Shown: piece by piece, positions 6,927 through 15,400 of the stretch
Numbering within the stretch: position 1 is the first letter of the stretch
Layout: each line of letters starts with the position of its first letter
Source: DATJZH01 sp035499215
GTDB lineage: Bacteria > Actinomycetota > Actinomycetes > Streptosporangiales > Streptosporangiaceae
NCBI GenBank assembly: GCA_035499215.1
Contig: DATJZH010000155.1
Location: forward strand, 1-22,232
Direction of reading: 5' to 3'
DNA length: 22,232 bases
Notes under the pieces: model-generated
Seen by the model: the letters and a program-made list of their open reading frames with translations, nothing else
Told to the model about the DNA's origin: nothing
Database searches by the model: none
Translations under genes and position numbers: made by a program

Positions 6927-6930
6927 GTGA
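6676..6930 (+). CDS. Possible small leader ORF overlapping DAHP synthase
   Basis: An 84-codon frame starts at GTG 6676, five bases after a perfect AAGGAGG (6664-6670). Its TGA (6928-6930) overlaps the GTG start of DAHP synthase by four bases, as in the other junctions of this operon. It would read VRLGWLTSVIPACPRCG at the start. Against it, the rest is Arg/Pro/Ser-rich without a fold signature, and third codon positions lose the strong G/C bias seen in neighbouring genes. It may be a coupling leader or chance. Confidence 0.3.
   Translation: MRLGWLTSVIPACPRCGRRRSTGPHAGPCRGPLSGCAGAVTRLLVRPRTVDVCITGSGRPSFPARPSSERPGWHRRQNREEHVS
6811..6829. promoter_or_regulatory. Inverted repeat upstream of the biosynthetic operon, possible operator
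   Basis: CGTCCAC (6811-6817) and GTGGACG (6823-6829) are exact inverted copies with a five-base spacer, 98 bases before the DAHP synthase start. The size suits a dimeric regulator. No regulator gene is present in the window. Confidence 0.35.
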
Positions 6931-8084
6931 AACATCTTCACGCAGTATCGACAGCCGCGTCGCCTCACCCGTCCCCTGCCGGGTGGCCGGTGAAGGCGAC
7001 CGCACGCCCGCCTGCTCCCCAGCGGATCCTGATCCTGCTCGAGCGCGACCTCCGGCCGGCCGATGTAGAGCGAATTCGCGCGATCGCCGGTCGGGGGCCC
7101 GAAAGCTGGCTCGCCGACGAGCACGAGAGCGTGGTGCTCGAGATCACGCGCGACGACGTCACGCCTGCCAGTCTTCGCGCGCTGCGCTCCATCGCGGGTG
7201 TGCGCCATGTCGTGCCGGTGACGACGCCGCATCCGCTCGTCTCCTCGCTCGATGACAGCTCGTCGCAGGTGCGTATCGGCATCGCCACGATCAGCTCCCG
7301 GACGTTCACCCTGATCGCCGGGCCGTGCGCGATCGAGACCCCCGAGCAGTCCAGCGCCGCCTGGGACGCGGCTGCCGGAGCGGGCGCGAGCGTCCTGCGC
7401 GGCGACCTGTTCAAGCACCGGACCTCGCCATACGGCTTCAAGGGGATCGGCAGGGTCGGCCTTGAGCTGCTGGCTGAGCACCGCCGGCGGCTGGGCCTGC
7501 CCGTCGTTGTCGAGGTGCTCTCGCCGCGGCAGCTCGAACTCGTCGCTGACGTGGTGGACCTTGTCCGCGTCGGCGCGCGCAACATGCAGAACCGCGACCT
7601 GCTGCTCGCCTGCGGCCGGTCCGGGAAGCCCGTGATGCTCAAACGCGGCTTGACCGCGACGATCGAGGAGTGGCTGCTCGCCGCGGAGACAGTCGCCTCC
7701 TGTGGCAACCTCAACATCGTTCTGTGTGAGCGCGGGATCCGGACGTTCGAGCCTGCTACCCGCAACACGCTTGACCTGTCCGCGATCGGTGTGGTCCGGG
7801 AACGGTGCCAGCTCCCGATCGTCGTCGATCCCTCGCACGCCAGTGGTCGTCGGCAGCTCGTGCCATCGCTGGCCCTCGCCGCGGTTGCCGCCGGCGCGGA
7901 CGGCGTGATGATCGACGTCCACCCGCAGCCCGACCAGGCGCTGTGCGACGGGCTGCAGGCGCTGCTGCCGCACGACATCGCGCGGCTGGGCCCGCGGCTG
8001 GCACAGCTCGCGCGGCTGATGGGGCGCGCGGCAGGCTCGCCGGCCGCAAGCGGATCCGGCGAGCTCGATCGGAGGCAGCGATGA
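6927..8084 (+). CDS. 3-deoxy-7-phosphoheptulonate (DAHP) synthase, type I beta
   Basis: A 385-aa enzyme that joins phosphoenolpyruvate and erythrose 4-phosphate, the first step of the shikimate pathway. Residues about 30-100 form an N-terminal ferredoxin-like domain of the kind used for feedback control in I-beta enzymes. The barrel shows GPC (Cys134), FKHRTSPYGF (Lys163), VGARNMQN, KPVMLKRGL, LCERGIRTFE, DPSHASG (His304) and VHPQPDQALCDG (Asp341). The metal-binding Glu of the Thermotoga-type enzyme (EVHP) is Asp330 here, and RGGAFKPR is RGDLFKHR, so it is a diverged copy. Start GTG 6927 has GAGAAGAG upstream. It overlaps the decarboxylase start by four bases (ATGA). A pathway-specific DAHP synthase is a known way to feed aromatic precursors to secondary metabolism, which is the inferred role. 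Confidence 0.9.
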   Translation: MKHLHAVSTAASPHPSPAGWPVKATARPPAPQRILILLERDLRPADVERIRAIAGRGPESWLADEHESVVLEITRDDVTPASLRALRSIAGVRHVVPVTTPHPLVSSLDDSSSQVRIGIATISSRTFTLIAGPCAIETPEQSSAAWDAAAGAGASVLRGDLFKHRTSPYGFKGIGRVGLELLAEHRRRLGLPVVVEVLSPRQLELVADVVDLVRVGARNMQNRDLLLACGRSGKPVMLKRGLTATIEEWLLAAETVASCGNLNIVLCERGIRTFEPATRNTLDLSAIGVVRERCQLPIVVDPSHASGRRQLVPSLALAAVAAGADGVMIDVHPQPDQALCDGLQALLPHDIARLGPRLAQLARLMGRAAGSPAASGSGELDRRQR

Positions 8085-9565
8085 GCGGCTACCACATGAC
8101 GCCCGATGAGTTCCGGCGCTGGGGCGGGGAGGCGATCGAGTGGGTGGCCCAGTACCTGGAGCGTGTCGAGGAGCTGCCCGTAGCGGCCCGCGTCGCACCT
8201 GGCGACGTGCGCCGCGCTCTGCCGGCTCATCCGCCTGAGCGCGGCGAGCCGTTCGGCGCGCTGCTGGCCGATCTTGACCGGGTGATCATGCCCGGGATCA
8301 CCCACTGGCAGTCGCCGCGGTTCTTCGCCTATTACCCCGCCAACACCTCGGGTGCTTCGATCCTGGCGGAGTTGCTCGCCGCGGGTCTGGGCGTGCAGGG
8401 CATGCTGTGGTCAACCAGCCCAGCATGCACGGAGCTGGAATCGCACGTGCTCGACTGGATGGTGGAGCTGCTCGGGCTGCCGGCCCGCTTCCTGTCCACC
8501 GGCGACGGGGGCGGGGTGATCCAGGACTCCGCGTCGAGCGCCGTGCTGTGCGCGCTCCTGGCCGCGCGCGAGCGGGCCACCGGGGGACTCAGCACCCGCA
8601 GCGGCGTCGATGGCCGGCTCGTCGTGTACACGTCGACGCAGGCACACTCGTCGGTTGAGAAGGCCGTCCGCATCGCCGGCCTGGGCAGCGACAAGATCCG
8701 CTTCATCGAGGCGGATCGCCACCATGCCATGCGCGTCGATGAGCTGAGCGCACGGCTGACGGTCGATCTCGCAGCAGGCTTCCGGCCCTGCCTCGTCGTG
8801 GCGACGGTCGGGACGACGTCGTCGGGCGCGATCGATCCGGTAGCCGCGATCGCCCGGGTCTGCGCGCAGCACGGGGTGTGGCTGCATGTGGACGGGGCCA
8901 TGAGCGGCACCGCGGCGGTATGCCCGGAATTCCGCTTTGTCAACAACGGCCTGGCACAGGCCGACAGCTACTGCGTCAACCCGCACAAGTGGATGTTCGT
9001 CAACTGGGACTGCGACGCGTTCTTCGTCGCCGACCGTGCCGCCCTTCTCGGCGCGCTGAGCATCCTGCCCGAATACCTGCGCAACGCGGCTTCAGCATCC
9101 GGTGCCGTGATCGACTACCGGGACTGGCAGATCCCGCTCGGGCGCCGCTTCCGCGCACTGAAGCTGTGGGCGACGATCCGCCACTACGGCGCCGAGGGCC
9201 TGCGCCATCACGTGCGTGAGCATGTCGCGCTAGCCCAGGAACTCGCCACCATGGTCGCCCAGGATTCCAGGTTTGAGCTGTCGGCGCCGTCGCCGCTCAA
9301 CCTGGTCTGCTTCCGCCACCGGGGCGGGGACGCCATCAACGAGCGGATCCTCGACCGGCTCAATCGCTCGGGAGAAATCTACCTGACGCACACCCGCCTG
9401 AATGGGCGGCTGGTGCTGCGCATGTCCGTCGCCGCGGCGCAGACGCAGCGTCGCCACGTGCAGCGTGCGTGGCGGGCGATCCAGTCCGCCAGCGAGGCGC
9501 AAGGCGTCCCGCCAGGCGCAACCTCGCGTCCTGACACATCGACCACGGAGGTGTCCTTGCCGTGA
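8081..9565 (+). CDS. PLP-dependent group II aromatic amino acid decarboxylase
   Basis: A 494-aa cytosolic enzyme of the DOPA/tyrosine/tryptophan decarboxylase family, expected to convert an aromatic L-amino acid to the arylalkylamine. PLP would bind Lys303 (NPHKWMFVNWDC). His189 (QAHSSVEKA) should stack on the ring and Asp271 (HVDGAM) should pair with the pyridine nitrogen. Tyr332 (PEYLRN) is the flexible-loop Tyr associated with decarboxylation; aldehyde synthases carry Phe there. WQIPLGRRFRALKLW is the family block. HVDGAMSG replaces the usual HVDAAYAG, so residue 274 is Met not Tyr, hinting at an altered substrate. ATG 8081 follows GGAGG and overlaps the previous stop. Its presence with a DAHP synthase suggests an amine building block such as tyramine or tryptamine. 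The substrate cannot be read from the sequence. Confidence 0.9.
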   Translation: MSGYHMTPDEFRRWGGEAIEWVAQYLERVEELPVAARVAPGDVRRALPAHPPERGEPFGALLADLDRVIMPGITHWQSPRFFAYYPANTSGASILAELLAAGLGVQGMLWSTSPACTELESHVLDWMVELLGLPARFLSTGDGGGVIQDSASSAVLCALLAARERATGGLSTRSGVDGRLVVYTSTQAHSSVEKAVRIAGLGSDKIRFIEADRHHAMRVDELSARLTVDLAAGFRPCLVVATVGTTSSGAIDPVAAIARVCAQHGVWLHVDGAMSGTAAVCPEFRFVNNGLAQADSYCVNPHKWMFVNWDCDAFFVADRAALLGALSILPEYLRNAASASGAVIDYRDWQIPLGRRFRALKLWATIRHYGAEGLRHHVREHVALAQELATMVAQDSRFELSAPSPLNLVCFRHRGGDAINERILDRLNRSGEIYLTHTRLNGRLVLRMSVAAAQTQRRHVQRAWRAIQSASEAQGVPPGATSRPDTSTTEVSLP

Positions 9566-11334
9566 CCACTGATCGTTCTTACGACGTCATCATCGTTGGC
9601 GGCGGCCACAACGGGCTCGTCTGCGCGGCATATCTGGCCAGGGCGGGCCGGCGGGTCCTTGTCCTGGAACGCCGCAGCATCGTCGGCGGAGCCTGCGTTA
9701 CCGAAGAGCTGATTCCAGGCTTCCGGTTCTCGACCGCAAGCCTCGTGGCCTCGCTGTTCCGCAGCGAGATCCTGCAGGAACTGCAGCTCAAAGCGCACGG
9801 GCTGCGCTTCCTGCACCGGGATCCGTCGGTCGTCGCTCTGCTGCCAGGCGGTGAGCACCTGATGCTGGGCGGCGACGAGCGCGAGGGGAGGGAGGAGATT
9901 GCGCGGTTCTCACCAGCCGACGCCGAGCGCTACCGGCAATACGGCGAACTGATGCGACGCCTGCACAGTCTCATGCGGGCGCAGTTCATCGAGGACGCAG
10001 GCCGGGAACTGGCGGCCGACCCCGTCGAGTTGAAGACCTTCCTGCGGAAAGCCATCGAGCTCAGCGACAGCGACCTCCAGCATCTGGTCAGACTCCTGTT
10101 CGGGAGCGCACGCGAGTTCCTCGACAGCTGGTTTGCCACCGATGCGCTCAAGGCGACGCTGGCGATCGACGGCATCACGGGAGTCAACGCGGGGCCGTCA
10201 GCACCCGGTACGGCCTACCTGATGCTTTACCACATGACTGGCATGACCGAGACCGGACGGCCGGCCTGGTCCCAGATCCGGGGCGGCATGGGCAGCCTGA
10301 CGCAGGCGCTGGCGGCCAGCGGCCGGAGCTCGGGCGCTGACATCGTCACCGACGCACATGTCGCGCGCATCCTCGTCGAGGATGGCGAGGCATGTGGGGT
10401 GGAGCTGGCCGACGGCCGCGTCTTCCGCGCGCGCGCGGTCGCCTCGGCGGCCGACCCGAGGACGACGTTCCTCGAGCTTGTCGAGCCTCAGCACGTCCCC
10501 AGCGGCCTGCAGCACGCCATCCGCGCCAGGGACTTCGAGGGCGTGGCGGCGAAGATCCACCTGGCGCTGGACCGCCTGCCGGCGATCGCAGGGTTCGCCG
10601 ACGGCGAGCCCTCTGGCCGCCACTATCAGGGCACGCTGCTGGTGGCGCCGTCGCTTGATTACCTCGACGCAGCGTACGCCGACGCGCGGGCGGGGCGGCC
10701 GTCATCGCGCCCGCACATCGAGTGCACGATCCCGACCATCCTCGACCCGTCTCTGGCGCCGCCGGGCAAGCACATCATGAGCATGTATGTGCAATACGCG
10801 CCCTACCACCTCGCCGACGGCAGCTGGGCACAGGTCAAGGAGCAGTTCGCCGACCGCGTGCTCGGTTGCCTCGAGGACTACATGCCCGGGCTCACCAGCG
10901 CTGTGCTCGACCGCCGCGTCTACTCGCCGGCCGACCTGGAGGCCGAGCTGTCCCTGGCCGGGGGCAACCTGTATCACGGCGCGATGTCGCCCGGCGACCT
11001 GGTCTTCGGTCGGCCCGGGCCCGGCTGCGGCGGCTATCGCACGCCGGTCGCTGGGCTGTACCTGTGCGCCTCGGGGGCTTCGCCCGGAGGGGGCGTGTTC
11101 GGCGTCCCCGGCGCTAACGCAGCACGCGTGATTGCCGCCGACCTCGCGGCCGGCCGGGTGACTGCGGGCAGCCGGCGGATCGCGGCCGTGCCTGAGGCGC
11201 CGGCCGCCCGATCTGCGTATCAGCACGCCACCTTGCCCCTCACTAAGGATGTATGCGAACGAGACGAGCGCCGCCCCGCCGCTGGCACGAGCGGCCTGAC
11301 GGCGGGGCGCCAGGGGGGACCAGAGCATGGGTGA
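9562..11334 (+). CDS. FAD-dependent oxidoreductase, phytoene dehydrogenase-like
   Basis: A 590-aa flavoenzyme. An N-terminal Rossmann motif VIIVGGGHNGLVCAAYL with Gly13, Gly15 and Gly18 ends in Glu of LVLERR, which binds the FAD ribose. The C-terminal flavin motif is GLYLCASGASPGGGVFGVPG. The block IRGGMGSLTQALA and the length fit the PYROXD2/phytoene-dehydrogenase-like branch of the amine oxidase/desaturase superfamily, which desaturates or oxidises C-C or C-N bonds. The last 60 or so residues are polar and probably disordered. GTG 9562 overlaps the decarboxylase stop by four bases. No carotenoid genes are near, so a tailoring role in the peptide or amine pathway is inferred; the substrate is unknown. 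Confidence 0.85.
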   Translation: MTTDRSYDVIIVGGGHNGLVCAAYLARAGRRVLVLERRSIVGGACVTEELIPGFRFSTASLVASLFRSEILQELQLKAHGLRFLHRDPSVVALLPGGEHLMLGGDEREGREEIARFSPADAERYRQYGELMRRLHSLMRAQFIEDAGRELAADPVELKTFLRKAIELSDSDLQHLVRLLFGSAREFLDSWFATDALKATLAIDGITGVNAGPSAPGTAYLMLYHMTGMTETGRPAWSQIRGGMGSLTQALAASGRSSGADIVTDAHVARILVEDGEACGVELADGRVFRARAVASAADPRTTFLELVEPQHVPSGLQHAIRARDFEGVAAKIHLALDRLPAIAGFADGEPSGRHYQGTLLVAPSLDYLDAAYADARAGRPSSRPHIECTIPTILDPSLAPPGKHIMSMYVQYAPYHLADGSWAQVKEQFADRVLGCLEDYMPGLTSAVLDRRVYSPADLEAELSLAGGNLYHGAMSPGDLVFGRPGPGCGGYRTPVAGLYLCASGASPGGGVFGVPGANAARVIAADLAAGRVTAGSRRIAAVPEAPAARSAYQHATLPLTKDVCERDERRPAAGTSGLTAGRQGGPEHG

Positions 11335-11662
11335 CAGCGAACAGATCATCGACTACGACCTCGTCGAGCCGATCAGCCTCCCCCGGGACTCACACGTTCC
11401 GGCCGCCGCTTCCGGACCCGAGGAGTACGACGCGTATTTCCGCATCCGGCGGCACAGCCCTGGCCTGTTGTCGTGGTCGCGGACCTGCCTCGCCATCCAG
11501 GAGCGGGTGCTGGCCGACCTGGCTCGCGCTGAGCTGACGGCCGAGGAGCAGTGCGAGATGCTCCGGGGTTTCCTGGTCATGCAAAGAGTGACGCTGGAGA
11601 GGTGGGTCCGGGCGGCTGATCGACTGTCCAGTCCTGACCGATCCGAGGGAGGGGCGCCATGA
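11327..11662 (+). CDS. Unrecognised 111-aa protein in the biosynthetic operon
   Basis: A 111-aa, mainly helical acidic protein: IIDYDLVEPISLP at the start, then DAYFRIRRHSPGLLSW, AIQERVLADLARAEL and MLRGFLVMQRVTLERWVRAA. No signal peptide, membrane helix or cofactor motif was seen. ATG 11327 lies after a GGGGGGA run and overlaps the oxidoreductase gene by eight bases. Its stop overlaps the next start (ATGA), so it should be made in step with the 190-aa protein, and the two may form a complex. Clean third-position G/C bias and tight coupling make it a real gene. I do not recognise the family. Confidence 0.75.
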   Translation: MGDSEQIIDYDLVEPISLPRDSHVPAAASGPEEYDAYFRIRRHSPGLLSWSRTCLAIQERVLADLARAELTAEEQCEMLRGFLVMQRVTLERWVRAADRLSSPDRSEGGAP

Positions 11663-12231
11663 TCGCGCCCCCCGGCCCGGTCCTCTCCGAGGAGCAGGCC
11701 ACGGCCGTGCGCCGGTGGAAGACCGGACATCACGTCTTCCATCTCCAGCTGACGGTCATGAACTCGGCACTGGACGAGGCGCTGGCAGCGCTGCGCGCGG
11801 GTGAGCGAGAGCAACTGACCGCACGCCTGCGGGAGCTGCGACTGCTCTATGACGCCGCCACCGTAAGCATGAAATACGCCGGGAGCTTCCCAAGTCACGA
11901 GTACACGACGCTGATTCGTCCATCGATGGATGAGCCGTTCGTCGGTGCCGGGTTCTCCGGGCTATTCAATAGCGAGCACGCGGCGATGCTGGGCGGGCTC
12001 AGGCAGCTGCGGCGCGAGGTGCGCCTCCAGCTGAAGAGGGACGGTGAGCCTGCGGAACTGCGCGCGGCCAGCGACGAGCTCTGGTCGGCGCAGGCGCGTA
12101 ACCGCCGCAACCACATGTTCGTGTGTCAGCGGTTCGTGCCCGACGGCCGCTCACTGCTGAAGCAGTTCTACGAGCGGACCGGCGGTCACCCACCGGGCGC
12201 GCACCCGTGCCCGGCTCCGGAACAGAGGTGA
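11659..12231 (+). CDS. Unrecognised 190-aa protein in the biosynthetic operon
   Basis: A 190-aa soluble, mostly helical protein. Near residue 22 it has GHHVFHLQL with three close histidines. A central block reads SMKYAGSFPSHEYTTLIRP then FSGLFNSEHAAML, followed by a basic helix and NRRNHMFVCQRFVPDGRS. The clustered His, Glu and Tyr residues could bind a metal or heme, but this is inference only. GGAGGGG precedes the ATG, which overlaps the stop of the 111-aa gene. MbtH starts six bases after its stop. The operon position suggests a biosynthetic enzyme or partner protein. It could act with the 111-aa protein as two parts of one enzyme. No family was recognised. Confidence 0.75.
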   Translation: MIAPPGPVLSEEQATAVRRWKTGHHVFHLQLTVMNSALDEALAALRAGEREQLTARLRELRLLYDAATVSMKYAGSFPSHEYTTLIRPSMDEPFVGAGFSGLFNSEHAAMLGGLRQLRREVRLQLKRDGEPAELRAASDELWSAQARNRRNHMFVCQRFVPDGRSLLKQFYERTGGHPPGAHPCPAPEQR

Positions 12232-12237
12232 TGGCAG

Positions 12238-12498
12238 ATGTCAGGGGAACTCGACGACCGCGTCTATCGAGTGGTTGTCAATCTGCAGGAGCAGTATTCG
12301 ATCTGGCCGGCCGACCGGGAACCCCCGGCCGGGTGGCGGGCGGTGGGCCGGCCTGGCGCCAAGCAGGAGCGCCTGGGCTACATCGAGCGGGTGTGGACGG
12401 ACATGCTTTCGCTGGGCCCGCGAGGACAGCGGGAGAGGGCGAGCTGCCACCGGGAGACAAGCGCGCACGCCGGGTCATCGGAGCGCAGCGATGGATGA
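12238..12498 (+). CDS. MbtH-like NRPS accessory protein
   Basis: An 86-aa protein of the MbtH family, which binds NRPS adenylation domains and keeps them soluble and active. The family signature is present: NLQEQYSIWP, PPAGWRAVG and YIERVWTDM, including the three conserved Trp residues. The usual MRPLSL end is altered to MLSLGP, and about 28 polar residues are added at the C-terminus. The ATG at 12238 has AGAGG nine bases upstream. It overlaps the NRPS start by eight bases, as expected for a dedicated partner of that enzyme. Confidence 0.92.
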   Translation: MSGELDDRVYRVVVNLQEQYSIWPADREPPAGWRAVGRPGAKQERLGYIERVWTDMLSLGPRGQRERASCHRETSAHAGSSERSDG

Positions 12499-15400
12499 TC
12501 GCCATAGTGGGCTGTCCGCCGTCAAGCGCCGCCTGCTCGAGTTGCGCCGGGAAGAGGAGGCGGCCCGCCGGCGAGCCGGCCAGGCGATCGGGCGAGCCAA
12601 CCGAGACAGCGGGCGCCTGCCCCTCTCGCCCGCGCAGGAGGGGCTGTGGTTCCTGGATCAGTGGGCACCCGGGTTGGCCACCGCCTACAACGTTCTGCTG
12701 GCCATACGGCTTCGCGGCCGGCTGGATGTCGCGGCACTGTCCGCGGCGCTGGACGCGATCATCGCGCGCCACGAGGTGCTCCGCGCGGCCTACCGCAGCG
12801 AGGGGGGGGAGCCCTGGCAGGCGCTCGGCGCGGCCGGAGCCGGGAAGCTGGAGGTGCGGGACCTGAGCGGGCTGCCCGAGGGCGAGCGCGAACGGGAGGT
12901 GGCGCGGCTGATCGACCACGAGGCTCACGCGCGGTTCGACCTGCGCCGCGGACCGGTGATCAGGCGCACGCTGCTGCGGTGCGGGGACCGCGAGCACGTG
13001 CTTGTGGTCCCGGTGCACCACATCGCCTTCGACGGCTGGTCGCGCGGCGTGTTCGCCGAGGAACTGGCCGAGCTGTACCGATCGCGCGTGGAGGGCCGGG
13101 AACCGAGGCTGCGCCCGCTCGCCGTGCAGTACGGCGACTACGCGGTGTGGCAGCAGGAGCGGCTGAGTGACGACATGCTCGAGGCGCAGCGGGCGTACTG
13201 GACCCAGCAGCTGCGTGACCTGCCACAGCTGAACTTCCCGGCTGATCGGCCCCGGCCGCTGGAACCCAGCCACCAGGGCGAGACGCTCGGGGGGACGCTG
13301 GACGCCGAGTTGGGCACTGCGCTGCGCGAGCTTGCCAGGCACGCGGGGGTCAGCCTGTTCACGTTGCTGCTGGCCGGCTTTCAGGTGCTTCTCTACCGCT
13401 ACACGGGTCAGGACGATCTGGTCCTGGGATCCGCCTTTGCCGGGCGGACCAGGGCGGAACTCGAACCGCTCATCGGGTTCTTCGTCAACATGCTCGTGCT
13501 GCGAGGTGACCTGTCGGGGAATCCGGCCTTCCGCGATGTCATGGACCGCGCCCGGGACGTTGTCCTGAGCGCGGCGGCCCATCAGGAGATGCCGTTTGGC
13601 AGGCTGGTCGAGGAGCTGCGGCCCAGCCGTGACGGCGGCCGCAACCCGCTGTTCCAGGTCGCCTTCGGCGCGGAAGGCATGTCCGAGCCGGAGCTCGATC
13701 TCCCTGGCCTGCGCGCCGAGTGGGTGACGGCCGAGGGTCGGCACTCGAGGTTCGACCTGACGGTTATCGTGCAGGAGCGCACGAACGGCGAGATCGGGCT
13801 GCAGGTCGAGTACGCGACGGAACTGTTTCACCGCGATCGGATGCAGCGGATGCTGGGGCACTACGAGACGTTGCTCGCAGCGGTCGTGGCTGACCCCGGG
13901 CAGACAATCGATGCGCTGCCGTTGCTGACCGCAGCCGAGCTGGAGTGCCAGCGGGCCTGGAACAGCACGGAGCGGGAGTACCCGCGGCTCGCCACCGTGC
14001 AAGAGCTGCTCGAGACCCAAGCGCTCAGCCGCCCGGGGTCGATCGCCGTCTCCTGCGAGGGGGAGGAGCTCACGTACGGCGAGCTGGATCGCCGCGCCAA
14101 CCGCCTCGCCCATCATTTGCAGGAACTCGGCGTGCAGCCCGAGACGGTCGTCGGCGTCTGCCTCGAGCGCTCGCCGGACCTGGTGGCCGGCATGCTCGGT
14201 GTACTCAAAGCCGGCGCGGGCTACCTGCCCCTGGACGCGACCCATCCGCCGAGGCGGCTCCGGTACCAGGTGGAGAATGCCGGAGCCAACGTGATCGTGA
14301 CGACGAGCGGGCTGGCGGGCAGCCTGCCGCCGGGCGTGCGGCTGGTCAACCTGGATCGCGACGCGGCCGCGCTGGCCGCACGCCCGGTGAGCGCCCCGGC
14401 GAGCGGGGCCAGCCCGCAGTCGCTCGCCTACATCATCTACACGTCCGGGTCGACGGGCCGGCCGAAGGGCGTGATGATCGAGCAGCGCAGCCTCGTCCAG
14501 TTCGTGCACAGCGCCGCCAAGCTGTACGACATCACGCCGTCGGACCGGGTCCTTCAGTTCTCGGCCGCCACCTTCGACGTGTCTGTGCTCGAGATCTTCA
14601 CTACCCTGGCGGCCGGGGCGCGATTGTGCATGGTACGAGCGGAGACGGCCCGCCACGCCGCGGAGCTGGCCGCAGCCATGCGCCGGGAACGGGCAACCGT
14701 CACCGACATCGCCCCGGCGATGATGGCGCTGCTGCCCGCTGAGGATTTCCCTGACCTGCGCACCGTGCTGGTGGGCGGCGAGGCCTTCCCGGCCAGCCTG
14801 GTGAACCACTGGAATCTCGCCGGCCGCCGGTTTCTCAACGTCTACGGCCCTACCGAGACCACGATCGCCGTCACGGCCCACGTTGCCGCACCCGAACCGC
14901 ATGAGGAGCGCCTCCCGATCGGGCGGCCGATGGCCAACCATCAGCTGTGGCTGGTCGACCCCGCAGGAAACCTGGTACCGGTGGGGATTCCCGGCGAGAT
15001 CTGCGTCTCCGGGGTCGGGTTGGCCCGCGGCTACGTCGGCCTGCCCGGGCTCACCGCCGAGCGCTTCATCCCCTCCGCGTTTGGCAGTCCCGGCGACCGG
15101 CTCTACCGAACGGGCGATCTCGGACAGTGGACATCCGAGGGCGAGATCCGGTTCCTTGGCCGGGTCGATCAGCAAGTAAAGCTGCGCGGCCTGCGGATCG
15201 AGCTCGAGGAGATCGAGACCGTGCTGCGCAGCCATCCCCAGGTCGCTCAGGCGGTGGTCGCGGTGGAACACGCATCGCCTGCCGGCCCGCGGCTGATCGC
15301 CTATGTGGTACCGACCGCCGGCCCGCCGCCCAGCGCCGCCGAACTGCGGCAGCACCTGGGCCGGGACCTGCCGGACTACATGGTCCCGACCCGCTATCTC

